From Triatoma infestans (lineage: Eukaryota; Arthropoda; Insecta; Hemiptera; Reduviidae): a DNA stretch of 64,000 nt. Numbering within the stretch: the stretch's first letter is position 1; each line of letters starts with the position of its first letter. Of this stretch, positions 24,860 to 38,396 are shown one piece after another. Below the pieces are notes generated by a model. The model saw only the letters and a list, made by a program, of their open reading frames with translations. It was not told where the DNA came from and made no database searches. The position numbers were made by a program, and so were the translations under genes. The stretch spans positions 124,001 through 188,000 of the forward strand of contig JAAEAF010000128.1 of assembly GCA_011037195.1 (NCBI GenBank), in the 5' to 3' direction.

Positions 24860-27800
24860 TGAAACAAAAGAACAAGGATGCGTAAAAAAAATCAATAATA
24901 TAATGAAGAAAATAATTTATATACGAATGAAATTAATTTACAAGTAAGCAAACGCCCCGGGGTCCAAGGTTACTGGCCTGAAGAAAAACACTATTCTGTA
25001 AATATTTTATTAGTACTTCGGGAGAGGGGCCTGAAAACATGCGATCGCCATATATCCCTCTGACATCAATCAACTATTTTGGATTCTGATTTGATTGGAA
25101 ACAATCTCTGAATATAATTCATACAAATAAACTTTCTTAAAAAAAGAAAATTTCTTTTGTAGAAAAACAAATCAGAATTTTGAACACATTATGTTTTCAT
25201 TTTTCTAAATCAAGAGAGTAACAAATTAATTCTTTGCCAACGAAATATCTTTTCCAAAAACCATAGTACTCCAAGTTTGATTATAATAACAATTATTTAA
25301 AGAAAGGTAAAATATTAAGCAAATTGAAAAAAGTTATGAATAACGTGTTAGTGCTAGTTTAATCCAGTTTAATTTAAACGTCATAGAAAAAAATGATTGA
25401 AGGACAAACAATATAGAAAACAATTCAGCAATGTCTCCCTGTTTACATAAAGTTGTTTTGATTATTTCATAAACCACTTTGTTATTTATTTAGTAACAGC
25501 ATTACTTTGTTATTAAGTAATTAAATATTGGAGTTATTAAATTAAGTAATTTAATATAAATTAAATACTGTGCTGCGAGATCTTGTAAAAAATATACAGC
25601 AACAGTATTTACCCCGTACAAAAGGACATTTCGGAACAGGAATAAAAAATGAAAATTTATACAACTACTAGAACACTGTTGTAAAAACAATATTGCGCAG
25701 GTTTTGTGTAAAATTCCTCATTCAACTCCGTAAATCTATGGGAAGTGCGAAAAAATTAGTTGTTACGTTAAATCAGAGAAAATATCGGTGATGGTGATAA
25801 TCTTATTTAAATGTAATATGTATGGCCTGTTTCCTTTATTGTTGATTAAGTTATTATTTTTTTGGCTTTAGATCAGATAGAAAATTCACATACACCAATG
25901 TTCAATCCTTGAATCGGACCTTCATCAGCGCTGTAAGTTATAAATATATTTTTGTTATTTTGGCATATATGAATTTTTTTTCTGCCCTAAAACTCAAAAA
26001 ATAATAAGTTAATCAACAAAAATTATTTATTTTGAATTAGAAATATTCATTATTGAATGAAATATATCAAGTGATTGAAAGCATTTTTTCGTTGGCTTAA
26101 AGTAAATAATTTTTTTAATAATGAAAAAAATGATATGCTGCGAAGCTATTGGAAATCATGAAAATAAATATTTGTATGAAATACCCAAACAATTATTTGT
26201 TATCATTCTCACAATTGAGCTTGAATTTTTTTTCATACAGCTGACATTTTTACTAAATATTGAATATTTCTTTATAACAAATAGAAATAGTAATAACTGA
26301 GAAAAAAATCCTTTCTATAAGCGATAAAAACATTTGTTGTTGTCGAAACATATATTTTTGGAAAACTCGAATAAAAAAATAAAAAATTCTCAAGATCCCA
26401 ATACTTTCTCTCACTGAAATTTGACAATGTAAACGAGATAGTACTGAAACTACATTCCATTTTGTACCTTGAGAACTAGCAGCGGAGCAAAGTTTCATTT
26501 TTAGAGCGTCGTACTCTATTACGAATTTACATAAATTTAAATTTGTGAATTCTAATATAGGTGAAGGCAAGACTGATATGCCACGATATGACAAGATTAT
26601 ATTCCTTTTTTGGAAGATCCTTGGAAAAAAAAAAAAAAATGGAGAAAAAATTAATGTAATGACATTTCATATCAGTGATTTGTAAGAAACAATTTCAACC
26701 AAAGAAGCAATTTCTTAGTAATTAACTTTTATTTTTGCATTTTTAATAGCAAATTAATAATTAATAAAATAATAAAAACAAATGAATAGCAAGATAATAA
26801 AATCATCAGAAAATGTTGATTCAATATATAATGTTACCTTTTTAAAACATAGTCTCCGATGATGGATAGGAAAAGGCGCACTACTCTTATTAACATTAGT
26901 TAATGAAAGACAAACGTTAACTGTATAGAAATGCATAGTTTTATTTAAATAACAAACAATACACTAATATTTATTTATACGTATTATATACACAGCCAGA
27001 ATTGATCGACTATATATTCAAAACAATATTATATCGTCTACATTATAAATATTTGCACTAGTATAAATTCCTTAACAGGTATTATCATGTATTGTCATTT
27101 AAATATTACAAGTTATATTTACTTATATTTCTAGGTATACTAATATTTAATAATAATAATAATTAGATGGGTAAATATAAATAAAAGTATAGTCAAAAAC
27201 TGTATACAATTATAATTATATTCATGAGCTATATTTATGACGAACTTTGCAATCTTTTCAAAAATAATACAGAATTTCTGAACCATGTCTTTATTTATTT
27301 AAGAAAAAAAGTTTCCTACTTATGAATTTATAAGATCCAACAACAACAATAACAAGAATCAATATCATTATTAAAATAAAAGGAGAAAGTATTAAAATGA
27401 AAGGAGAAACTATAGGCTTTATTTATTCTTAATTTACAATTTTCTGATTAATTCTTTAACTACATTTGACTAGAATTTTTTTTTTAATAAAAAAATGTTT
27501 TAAACTTTGTTTCCTAATCATTTTACATTTTCCACTAACTTACTTGAAATGCCATTAAAATAATCCATAAACATTTTTAAATTTTAAAATCATATACAAT
27601 AATAAATGTTTCGTAATTAGCTGGTAAGTTGAGTAAATTTGGTTCTGCCTTCTACCAATTTACTGCACTCAGAAAAAATAATGTTCGCATTACTTTTATG
27701 GGGAGGATAATATGGTGTCTACCAAGAAATAAGCGAGCTGCCACTTACGAAGATGCTACGTGAATGTGAAACATGACAGCTACTAAGTCCATAAATAAAT

Positions 27801-28190
27801 ATATCGTCGTTGAATAAGATTTTAAAGATATTTTCGAATACTATTTAACAATGAGGTCAAATTTGTTTAAGCTGCGGGCTATTTTACATTTAAATTCAAA
27901 TCAGAGGGTAGCGCAGTACTTACATTTAATGAAATTAATTAACAAATTTTTACGGATTTCCGTTATTCAAGAATACTCTAGAGGAAAAAAAGATAACCTT
28001 GATCATTTCTTTTGTCTCATTTATATTTTTTCTGATCTGTTTCCTCATCATATTTGTTTCTAATTTACACATTTTTAATTCAATGTTTAGTGTTTTGTGT
28101 TCATTCATATGTACGTTTGGTTTTTCATATCCATCTTCTTTTCTCTTCTCATATGCTTCTGCTATAAAAAATACATATATCTATTTTGTA
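24860..28190. other. no gene recognised
   Basis: AT-rich spacer before the 3' end of the SDF4-like gene. ORFs up to 113 codons (26253-26594) have composition expected by chance. Confidence 0.55.
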
Positions 28191-28192
28191 CT

Positions 28193-28198
28193 TTTATT
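28193..28198 (-). promoter_or_regulatory. candidate polyadenylation signal of the SDF4-like gene
   Basis: AATAAA on the minus strand, about 165 nt past the stop codon. Such hexamers are frequent in DNA this AT-rich, so the choice is tentative. Confidence 0.3.
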
Positions 28199-28361
28199 GT
28201 ATGTGATAGTCAATGTGAGATAACTAATTATTGTTGATAACTACAAATTTTTGTTTACAACTCTAGGTTTTGAAAATATACATTTCCTTGCTACATTTTT
28301 TTTTATCTTCTAATTTTGTTTCTATCTTTCTTTCATTTTTTCAACTACCCTGAAACTAAAT

Positions 28362-28538
28362 TTAAAATTCATCATGAAAGCTACGTGCAGTATCTACCAT
28401 CTTGCTACCCAAAAATAAATCCATTTTAGCAAGAATTTCATCTAAAGACAATTTACCATCGTGATTTAAATCACCTAACGTTACCAATGTTTCAGACTCC
28501 TCTTTGGCATGACGTGGATTTTTTGGATCTATGTACTT
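28362..28538 (-). CDS. SDF4: SDF4-like gene, last exon (EF-hand 6, HDEF end)
   Basis: 177 nt after a TTTTGCAG acceptor. It contains the canonical loop DLNHDGKLSLDE and ends SFHDEF with stop TAA at 28364-28362. Confidence 0.9.
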   Translation of the reverse strand, partial: KYIDPKNPRHAKEESETLVTLGDLNHDGKLSLDEILAKMDLFLGSKMVDTARSFHDEF

Positions 28539-31500
28539 CTGCAAAACAAATATTAAAAACAGATTGATAAAAACCTGGATAATAATTCTAATCTTGAAGT
28601 GACTTACAATTAAGTTATTTATGCTGATGCTAGAATTTAGAACACGACTTAAAAATTTATCTCTTTCTTTAGCATATAATATGTCTATAATATCTCTGGG
28701 TTTTTTAGAGATCATTGCTAGAGAATGCAATATATTAGGTACCTCGCTTAAACAATATATTATTTTAAGAACAAAAAGATCTTTTTATAGATTAATTATC
28801 AGACAAACCTGTCTGATCTATCATACCTAATATTCAAAGCAATCTATTGCTTTAAATTGAACTATGTTTTTAAACTATGCCAATTTTAAACAATGAATTT
28901 TTTTTTTTCATAGATAGGCCATTAGCAACGAAATATTATTTTAGGATGGCGCCTTTCTTTCTCTTCGCGACGTCCATCACAGCTTCCATTAGAAGTAACA
29001 TAGTGCCGGGGGATATTATACCAAGAATGCCATCTTACCTTTCTCAGCTGAATGAGATGGGATAATAAAATTATCGTCACTTCAGTTTAGTTTTGCCTCA
29101 GTTTGCATATTTATCTTTTCTTATTTCCAAATATGAAACGGTCTTAAACCTGAATATCCTTAATATTCTATTTGAAATCAGCAATTTAGCACAAATTTAA
29201 TAAATAAATATGAACGAATAAGTTTTGAATGGTCCAACTTTATTATCAATACGAATAAGATAAATACCAATAGTTCTGTTCTATCAGCTGCGGAATTTCC
29301 GTCTTCATCTATAAGATGCCTAAATTCTATCCTCCTGCGATGTTCGCCCTGTGATACTAATTCTTCTCCTCCACTCATCTGAAGTATGGCAAACTCATCT
29401 TCAGTTAACACTTCATCACCATCTCTATCTGTGCACAGGAAGCCAAAAAGAAAATTTAAATAACTTGGATTATTTAATTTTTATTAGGTAGAGGTAGAGA
29501 TTTTTACTAGGTAAGGTAGCCAAATCCACTGAGATACAAAATATCTTTGTTCAATCTCTTTGATTTATCTTTGTGCAGTGAATGTATAAAACTTAAAAAT
29601 CAAAGAATAGGTGAGTGTGGCGGTGAGGTAAAGTTTGCCTTCTAAATTGATGTAGTGCAAATAACAATTATATCTGTAGGCTCCAAGTTTTGTGAGACAG
29701 TCATTTGAGAGTTGTTCGTATTCTGCAGGGCATCATAAGGACCACATCTTTGAAAAGTGAATAATCCATCTTCCTCTTTACAACTGATATGCATATGGCG
29801 GTACCTAGGATGGATGATGTACAAAGGATGAATGAATATCTGATGAGTCCTACATAAACTTTTATTTCAGATATAATAAATACTAAAGGCAAGTATAGTC
29901 ATCAAGAAGGTCAAAAGTTTCGCTGATTATACTAGGAGTAAGAAAAAGTAAAAAAGGTAAATACCCATATAAAGCTATTATTTGAAAATCATGCGCACAA
30001 AATGAAAATCCAGATCAGATGATACAGTCTGGATCTATTTTTTCAAGGAAAGAAATAGGCGAATTATAAATGTCAATGTTTAACTTCTACTTTTGTTGAT
30101 TTCTACTGAAACATTTGATCCTATGTATAATATTTATTAAAGTATTAACATCATTGATATCCAATAAAAATACTAGGAAAGTTAATGGAGATGGAAGAAT
30201 TTAAATTTTAACTAAATTATTCATTTGTTAACCTACTCAAATGTCCCTCGAAATATCGTATTTATAAGATATCTAGTTACCTATATAAGGTATAAGTTAC
30301 CTAGTTTATCCAAAAGATCATCAACCAAAGAAAGAAGAGTGGAATGACTAGATTCGGGATGTAGGAATGCTAAAAATTCGTCTAACGTAAGGAAATCAGG
30401 ATCACTCTTTGCAGCCTCAGACCAAGACGCTCGATCTCTGGCAATGTTTTCTGAAAATAATATTCATTTAATTTAATACAATTTAAAATTAAAAACCAAA
30501 GCTTAACTCAAATTTAGTTATTTACTATGAAAAATACAAATTAATTAAACTAGCTAGCCATATTTGCTAAAAAATGCAAATATCTGGCCTCCTAAATCAA
30601 AATATACTATAAAAAGATAAATTTAACAGTTCGATGGGTTGCAATTTTATTGGTTCCACTCCCAATGAACCAAGTTTATTAAGTTCCTTAACTTAATTTC
30701 TAAATGAATTTTAAACAGAAATTATTTCTTTAATTCTGTCAATAAAAAAAACAATTGTTTAAAAAATCAATCTGCTATTTTTTTTTACAATTATTAAAAA
30801 GTAAAACTACCAATAAAGTGCATATTGTACACACAATAATAATTAGCAATGATTATCAAAGATCTTCAAAGATCTACTTAAAATTAACGGAAATTTCTAA
30901 TTTTGTAGTTCATATTTATGATTTTTCATTCCAACATACAGTTAAAATTTAGCATAATCACTCCAAGTGATAGTAACTGGTGAATATATTGAAAACTTTA
31001 TATATATATTGAACTATATATATACTGAAACAAGTTTCACTTTAAAATTATTTAGGAAATAGTATACTTATATATGCTTTTTAAACAATTACACTTAAAT
31101 ATCACATAAATATTACTACTCACCTTTTAGTGACCGTCCAAGACCCTGATGGCGTTCATTATGTTTTTTTATGTATTCACTGTCTAAGCCATGCTTCTGC
31201 AGAAAATATTCATGATATTCACGCCAACTGATGACTCCTAAATACATTTTTCAGTTATCATAAAAAAAATAATAATAATAAAATTAAATACTTTATTAAA
31301 TCAGGCTTTGAAACAAAGAGGTAATTAATTCTGAACAATACACGGCACAATAATGCTTTAAAAGAAATGCATAAATAATCATATAACGCTAGTTTATATG
31401 AATTAGAAAATAGAGGAAAACATAGATATACATTGGCAGTTTTTTGTTTTTAAATCCTGCTCCCTTCCAAAGGCATCCTTGTCAAAAAAACCCCTAGTAT

Positions 31501-32824
31501 CTGACTTTTCTGTAGTGTGGATTACAGCGTTGGTGGTATCAACGTGCTGACTAATATCAACAACAAATTGGCATAGAATGCACGGTGATGGAGTATGACA
31601 TTAATTAGGTATATTGGCTCTGAAGTAGCCGGTATCCAGTCAGCAGCTCAACTCTCAGCATATCGCCAGTTATTTGGACTAAAGGGCGCATCCTCAGCTT
31701 TTTGAATACATCTTTAATTGTTCCAACACCAAGTATTTCATTACCCTTTTCGATTACAATTTGTCCAATACCACCGTTTACGATTATATCCACCCACAGC
31801 TTCACCCTTTTTTAAAGTTCTGTGCTTGAACATAATCGTTTGAGGATATAGTTCGAACGATAAAAACATTTACTGAAATGCCTTTCAAGAAATTATTCTT
31901 CAGAATAAATTACTGTGGGAAGTACACACCATTACGAGGATTCGTATCAATTGACATAAACAGTCCATAGTTCTCTTGCATAGCTTCATCAATATGATCT
32001 GTTGTCCTCTTATGAATATAGTCTGCAAGTTCATGGACTGATAAGAGGTGATCATTATCTTCGTCCGCTCTATAAAACAAAGTGAAGAAATTATCAAGAC
32101 ATAACAAAAAAGTTGAATATGTGGATGGGTCCGCAATGCTAGATAAAATACCAGACATAACAAAATTAGTTAAGAATCAAGAAAAAAAATATAAAATGCC
32201 AGATTTTCCTGACTGAAGTGCATTTAAAACAGAAAACATTGGTTCTTTGCAATATTGTCTCTCAATTAACATCATACAAAATTATTTCTACTTGGTAAAC
32301 AAACAACTATGAAATGAATGTTTCATTTTATTGAGAATGAACATTTTATTTAGAACGTACAAAAGTACATAAAAAAATATAAATAATGACACGTGAGTGG
32401 GAAATCAACAAAACTGGCAGAAAAATAAATAAATGATACATAAATTTTCGTACAAAGATTGTTTATCCATGATCCAACAAACTACTATTTAGATTAAAAT
32501 TTTGAATAAAATTATTTATGGTACTTACTTGTTAAATATTATAGTAAGAAGCTGTACAGGAGGGAGACTCTTATTATTCTCATGATATTGTATGACAGTG
32601 TCTTTCATTTCTGATTTTTTTTTCTTCCAAAATTCTAAGAATGGTGATAAATCTGTTCGCTTTGTATGTGACTTTAAGGGTATTGAAAATTTTAATATTA
32701 AGCATATAAAAATCAAATATACTAGTAATGGAACAATTATAGATACATAAGTTGCGTTTAATATGTACATTTTCCAAGGGCATATCACAGGTTTTTGACT
32801 AGATACATTGAGCGGTGTGAACAT
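28362..32824 (-). CDS. SDF4: Cab45/SDF4-like EF-hand protein of the CREC family, six exons, 345 aa
   Basis: Exons in transcript order: 32824-32529, 32069-31930, 31237-31124, 30450-30301, 29428-29268, 28538-28362. Each junction has GT/AG and the phases join (1038 nt, 345 codons plus stop). CREC proteins are soluble calcium binders of the secretory pathway; Cab45 sits in the Golgi lumen and helps sort secreted cargo (family knowledge). Seen: a hydrophobic signal or signal-anchor segment at about residues 26-44, then six EF-hand positions with loops near 101-112, 140-152, 197-208, 234-245, 274-285 and 310-321. Loops 1, 4 and 6 keep the acidic 1/3/5 and Glu12 pattern, loop 5 is acceptable, and loops 2 and 3 are degenerate. 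The C-terminus is HDEF, a CREC-type retention signal. Length is close to vertebrate Cab45. The start could be Met1 or Met19; an in-frame stop lies 12 codons upstream. A further non-coding first exon is possible. Confidence 0.9.
29268..29428 (-). CDS. SDF4: SDF4-like gene, coding exon 5 (EF-hands 4 and 5)
   Basis: 161 nt, phase 1 in and 0 out, acceptor GTGCACAG. It contains DRDGDEVLTEDEF (canonical loop) and DEDGNSAADRTE (loop 5, unusual Ala at the hydrophobic position 8). Confidence 0.87.
30301..30450 (-). CDS. SDF4: SDF4-like gene, coding exon 4 (EF-hand 3)
   Basis: 150 nt, phase 1 in and out, acceptor ATTTTCAG and donor GTAACT. It encodes ENIARDRASW, then a degenerate EF loop ending LTLDEFLAFLHPE, strongly CREC-like, and the helix before EF-hand 4. 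Confidence 0.87.
31124..31237 (-). CDS. SDF4: SDF4-like gene, coding exon 3 (end of EF-hand 2)
   Basis: 114 nt, phase 1 in and out, acceptor ATTTAG and donor GTGAGT. It begins GVISWREYHEYF, the exiting helix of EF-hand 2 typical of Cab45-like proteins. It is too interrupted to appear as a long ORF and was found by reading the strand. Confidence 0.85.
31605..31805 (-). other. intronic ORF of unknown nature in the SDF4-like gene
   Basis: 66 codons on the same strand as the host gene between exons 2 and 3, less AT-biased than the intron around it. No family recognised and no strong splice sites; possibly a fragment of an old mobile element. Confidence 0.2.
31930..32069 (-). CDS. SDF4: SDF4-like gene, coding exon 2 (EF-hand 1)
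   Basis: Starts after a TTTTATAG acceptor and ends at a GTGTGT donor, phase 2 in and 1 out. It carries a canonical EF loop (D101, D103, D105, E112) and the first half of EF-hand 2. Confidence 0.88.
32105..32160 (-). repeat. intronic repeat fragment shared with 24790-24845
   Basis: In intron 1 of the SDF4-like gene the minus strand repeats, nearly letter for letter, the plus-strand text at about 24790-24845 (both contain GCATTGCGGACCCATCCAC). The other copy follows a hammerhead-like core, so this is probably the tail of the same element. Confidence 0.6.
32529..32824 (-). CDS. SDF4: SDF4-like gene, coding exon 1 (signal/anchor)
   Basis: Codes residues 1-98 and two bases of codon 99, ending at a GTAAGT donor. 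It holds the N-terminal hydrophobic stretch and the helix leading into the first EF-hand (LLTIIFNK joins ADEDNDHLL in exon 2). Confidence 0.85.
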
Positions 32825-32829
32825 AGGGC

Positions 32830-33940
32830 AACACTTAAAACTTAACTCTACGGATATTCATGGAGGAAATTTAACGCTTGTTTTTATCCATTCCATACAA
32901 ATTTCACTATTTAACTGCTTTAACCTGGTACTTTAAGGAAGGTTGCAATAACATGACTTGAAACTGCTGCAGCCTTTGGTGTAAGATGGAACTGCAAATT
33001 TATTTCGGTCCCAGCAAAAGTAAAATATTATTTCAGTATAATAATAAAATCAGATTCTTCCACATTACAGTTTTATCTCTGAAGTGAATATATGAAAATG
33101 TTAGAATGAAGATAAAAAAACTAAAATTAATCTGTAAACGTATATTAAATTTGAATAAAAACTGCAATTGAACACTAACTGCAACACAATATATTAAAGA
33201 CAAGAAGTAGTTCAAGAGACTTTTTATAATAAGTTCATTTCTTTATAATATGTTTTTTAACTTGTAATACACATATGATCACGGATCGATTTAATCATCT
33301 AATTCTAATAGAAAAACATGGATATACTTTTTTTATATAAAACTTTTATTTGTAATGAAAAGATAAATTTTGCAAGAAATATAAAAAATATATGTCTGAT
33401 TTAAAAATCGTACAGGAAACTATACTTCTCACAACGACTACAATACTTCTCAAAAATAGTTTAAATGAGTTTAAAAATTCAACTATTTCTAGAGAAAACC
33501 TTGAAAACATTTCACTGTATGTACTTGGTACTGTGACCTTAAATAAAAAAAATTAGCTGCACGATGGCTTTAATTGCAAATTCTTGAAGTTCCTCTCATG
33601 TTGCTATCAGTATCTTGAAAATTTACTTTCTACATAAATGAAATAATTGCCGTCTTGTACTTTATACGCACAGTCTGTGTCTTGATAATGCTTTCAAACA
33701 CATTTCAGGGTGCTGTGCAGTAAACATTAAAAATTGAAGAAACTTAGTTAGACTTCTTTTAGACATAACTAAATATGTACATGAAATTGTTTTGCATTGG
33801 TCTCAATAAATGAGTGACGTCCGCATAAATCTAGATCCAAAAAACATAAGAGTACGCAAATTTCCAATATTTCTGTCCTCAATAAAAGTATTGCTTTGAG
33901 CTAGATCTGATTTAAATACAAAAATTAAATAATTAATTTA
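32830..33940. other. intergenic, upstream of the SDF4-like gene
   Basis: Presumably holds the promoter and any 5' UTR exon of the minus-strand gene. No clear TATA/Inr pair was picked out. Confidence 0.45.
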
Positions 33941-33947
33941 ATAATAA

Positions 33948-34035
33948 ATACAGTAGGCTCCTGTATATCGCGAGTTCCCACAACATACATCGAGTTATAT
34001 AATAAAATGCGGAAATTCGCCTCATAGTGGAAGGA
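33948..34035 (+). mobile_element. possible DNA-transposon end (pogo/Tigger-like)
   Basis: CAGTAGGCTCCTGTATATCG followed by CGAGTT-type text resembles a pogo-group terminus. No second end or ORF was found. Confidence 0.25.
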
Positions 34036-34109
34036 TATCCATAATTAATCCATGTTAAATTATTTTAAAAATTAAAAAATCTCGCCAGCTGGGCAATATA
34101 ATTTTTAGT

Positions 34110-34380
34110 TGTAAAACATCTGGTGTGAAACATACAAACGACTTTCTCTACTCATGTTAGTACAATTATAATATACAAAATGACAAATTTTCTTATACTC
34201 GAATTTTACGAGTGTTTGTCCTAACGTAAATACGGTGACCACAGGGTAATCAGTATATACCTAACTACTAAGCTTGGCGAGTTGGAGAAGTGATTATAAT
34301 ATAGTCTGGCCCAGTAGAGCGTACTAAAAACACAACCAATTGCATATACATTTGAAATTTAACCCGCCAGATTCCGCGCA
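34110..34380 (-). mobile_element. Helentron-like right arm, divergent interior
   Basis: Right end ATCTGGTGTGAAACATACAA / ACTTTCTCTACTC, and an interior resembling 21700-21960. With the 7310-7490 arm this defines a second subfamily. Confidence 0.45.
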
Positions 34381-34954
34381 AAATGGAAGAGAATTTAGAA
34401 ATATGATACTAAATATAATGGTTTCTGAAATGAATGTAATTTTTCATATTGATGTTTTCTCTTCAATTATATTATATTGAATTAATTATTCTTGAATTAT
34501 TAATTCTAAGGTTTTATTCCTTAATTATGACATTAAATTAATAGTAATTAATTAATTTTGTCGTGTTTACTTTATATAACTACGCGTGGTCTTTGGGTAA
34601 TTGGATCATTGATCTGTTTTATGTAAATAAATAAATTGAGAGTTATTGCAATCAGTCTAATACTCCTAAAAATAGATTATCATCACACTGTATGCTACTT
34701 ATTTTAAAGTACCCACATCATATTTGATAAAACGTTGGATATAAAGTTGACATGACAATAATTGCAAACATGTTATTTTATATTATTCGTTTTATACGAG
34801 GAAAATTCTTATACAAACTCTATTTCTTGTATAAGAAATGAAGTATTCATGCAGTATTAAAGCATAATGCGTAACATATTAGCCGCGTTAATCGGGAGTC
34901 TACATCATTAAACTAGTATCAGATGTCAAGTGAATATAGAATGTTGTTACTTTC

Positions 34955-35402
34955 TTACTCCTGATAAGAGGAAGTAATGTGATCGTATCAATTTCTGAAA
35001 TAGAGTTTTTACTAGAAATACATGTTTTGAGGTCCGCGCAGAACGAAAAAGTATTTAGCCAATGGCCTGTATGCGCCTGTGATAACAGAATAACTGAAAA
35101 ATGTCAAGTCGCAGAAAGCTCAAACTTGATCTTCCATTTAGGAACTACCAGCTCACCAAACACGAAGGTTTCAAGTAAAATCAACCAAAAATGTGACTTT
35201 ATAGAAAGTTTTTTTTAGTTTTTCGCGATTTTCTCGAAAACACCTCTAACGATTTTCTTTAAATTTCGTATACTATCTACACGGTTAAATACCTATCACT
35301 TTTATTTGAAACATTTTCCAGGAAAATGGATTTTTTGGGAATTCTGGGGGAACAGTAATATCAAGTTTCCCTATAAAGTACCACTTCAATATAATATATA
35401 CA
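34955..35402 (+). mobile_element. Helentron-like element, left part (split by LINE)
   Basis: Begins near ACTTTCTTACTCC (34959) and follows the reference copy until it stops abruptly at 35402, where the LINE starts. The text resumes at 39377, after the LINE tail. Confidence 0.65.
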
Positions 35403-38217
35403 ATATGCTCTTATTAACATATCAGAATACCATTTGTTCAGATGTGACAGAACTGATAAAAAAGGCGGTGGTATCTGCGTTTATGTGCGAAAACAATTTA
35501 AGGGTTATTTGGTAGTGTCTAAATTAATTTCATCTGTCAATAATAACACATTTGAGGCCATTGCTATTGATATTTCACTTTCATCTTTTAGAGCTCTGAT
35601 TTGCTGTGTATACAGGCCACCTAATACCAATTTTGAAGCAGACACTAAGTTAAGAACTCTGAGACACTTAAGAACTCTGAAATCTGACAATCCCATTATA
35701 TTAGTGGGTGATTTTAATTTTCCCAAAATCAAATGGAACAACAGTATTTCATCAGATTATACTACTAGTGGGCAAGCACAGTTTATTAACTATGTCAGTG
35801 ACTTTTCTTTTCATCAATTTGTTGATTTTAACACCAGGCACAGACCTCCAGACACACCATCACTCACTGATCTTATTTTATGCAATGAGCCTAGTTTGAT
35901 ATCGAAGATTAACTCTGATCCTCCCTTTGGAAAAAGTGATCATCTTGTATTGGTATCTACTTTACAAATACAACTTGACCACCGATGTAAACATGATAAG
36001 ATCATTAAAGACTTTAAAGCTGCAAATTACGGTACTATTAATGAACTCACAACTTTAATATAACAGATTCACAAACAGTAACACATATTTGCAATAATTT
36101 CTACACTGTCATTAACAATATAATAGCTAACCATGTTCCTAATATCACTATCAAGAAATTATACAGAAAACCATGGATGAAACATAATATACTTAAACTA
36201 ATTGATGCCAAAAGGAAACTTTGGAAAAAGTACAAAGAAACCAACTATGATCACCTCTACACGAAATACAGAACCATGAGTAATATAGTAACAACAAAAT
36301 GTAGGAAAGCTAAAGCACATTTTATCAATAATTAGAACAATTTAATCAATAGTTATAACTCTAAAGCATTTTTCAATTATACAAACAGTCAACTTAAGGG
36401 GATAACTTAAACAGTTAACCAAAAATAATACAGCTAAAGGATGCAGATGGTGTTCTTCACACAGATCCTTTCAGTAATGCTAGCTTGCTAGCAGACCAAT
36501 TTTATAAAAATTTTGTACCATCTGTTGGAATTAATAATCTTCCACCTTATCGTCTCAAACTAGAAATAACCAATCCTTTGAAGACGTTTGCCTGACAGAG
36601 GAAGACATTAAACAGGCTATCAACAGTTTAAATCCATCTGGTAGTCCTGGCTTGGACGGCATCTCTCCCTTATTTCTTCAGAAATGCGCAGACTCTCTGT
36701 GTAAACCATTATTAAAAATATTTAGAATCATAATAAACCAATATTCTCTACCGGATGTATGGAAGATTGCTGTGGTGACAGAACGGACCCTGCGAATTTC
36801 AGCCAGTTTCATTGACAAGCATGTTGTGCAAAGTACTTGAAAAGATAATAACTTCTAAACTTACGTATTTTCTTTTAGAAAATAGTGTCGTCCCAGATAA
36901 TCAGCATCGATTTCTACCTGGTAGATCTGTCCTCAGTAATTTGCTGAGATCTGTAGACATCTGGACCAAAGAAGTGGAGGATCATAGACCCGTGGATGTT
37001 ATTTACGTAGTCTTTAAAGCCGCTTTCGATTCAGTTCCACATAGGCTTCTCTTGTACAAACTTGAACATCTCGGTATAAGAAATAATATTCTGTTATGGG
37101 TAGCTGACTTCTTATCGGGACGTACGTTTCAAGTGAGAGTTGACGGAGTGTTATCAGCTTCTAAGGACGTACTCAGCGGAGTTCCACAAGGTTCCGTTTT
37201 GGGTCCGCTGTTATTTATTGCCTATATCTCGGATCTCAACTTTCTTTCACACTCCGAATACTATGCAGACGACTGTAAGGTTTTTTAACAACCCCCTGAC
37301 AGATAACCATACTATCAAGCAGGATTTAGTAAGACTTGGGCTTTGGTGCAGTCTGTGGCTTTTACAAGTCAACACAAGTAAATGTGCAATATTACACTTG
37401 GGTCATAATAATCCATGTCACCTTATCCATGTCAGCTTACATCTGTTGAAGAAATCTTGGATCTTGGAGTGTTGGTTTCTAATGATCTAAAGTGGGGCAA
37501 GCAAGTGACTAAAGTAGTTAAAAAATGCAATAGCTTAATGTATATTATAAGAAAGTCTTTTCCTGACATCAGCCCAGACATCCTGAGAAGAGTCTACACT
37601 ACATATGTTCGTCCACTCTTGGAATTTGCTATTCCGATATGGTCTCCTTATCTTTCTAAGGACAAAAATCTCTTAGAATCAGTTCAAAGAAAAATGTCTA
37701 AAGTGTCTCCATCTCTGAAAATTCTATCTTATTCTGAAAGACTAAAGGCGCTTAATTTATCCGATCTGGACACTAGAAGAACTAGAGGGGATATGATCGA
37801 GGTGTTTAAGATTTTAACTGGATATTACACATGTGACATGTCTTCTCTCTTTGTACGAAGATATTTGAACTATTTACGGGGCCATCACTTGACTCTAGAA
37901 TGTCCTCACACCAGACTGGACATAAGACACAACTTCTTCACAGTACGTTCTGTCTTGCCATGGAATGGCTTGCCATCAACTGTTGTTAACGCTTCATCTA
38001 AGAACTCTTTTAAGAACAAATATGACACTTTCCACAAAGTTACATAAATAACGCCAACTTTATTTCTATTTATTGTGTGTCATTTATTTTTACTTTCTCT
38101 TACTCCTAGTAAGAGGAAGTATTGTAATCGTGTCAAATTTTCGATATCGAGTTTTCACCGGAAATATCCGTTTTGAGGTCCCCTGAGTCCAAAAAAGTGG
38201 TTTTTAGCAAATGGTCT

Positions 38218-38234
38218 GTGTGGGTGTGTGTATG

Positions 38235-38276
<42 letters not shown>

Positions 38277-38290
38277 GATGTATGTATGTG
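38218..38290 (+). repeat. GT / GTAT microsatellite inside the Helentron-like element
   Basis: A run of GT dinucleotides followed by ATGT/ATGG tetranucleotides. The same position in the copy at 17328-17360 is also GT-rich, so the microsatellite is part of the element. Confidence 0.9.
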
Positions 38291-38396
38291 AACAGCATAG
38301 CTCAAAAACGAAAAATCGTAGAAAGTTGAAATTTGATATTCCGTTTAGAGGTCACCATGGGATCTGACTGTACGTTATCTGTAAAAATTCCTCAAC

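Noticed and set aside
26253..26594. 113-codon minus-strand ORF
   Set aside because: Strongly AT-biased, overlaps another open frame, and shows no domain or splice context.
31605..31805. Extra exon of the SDF4-like gene
   Set aside because: The flanking coding exons already join in phase and complete the EF-hand; no good splice sites bound this ORF.
36652..38047. Functional reverse transcriptase gene
   Set aside because: Frame changes and stops, plus loss of the first catalytic Asp in motif A, show a dead LINE.
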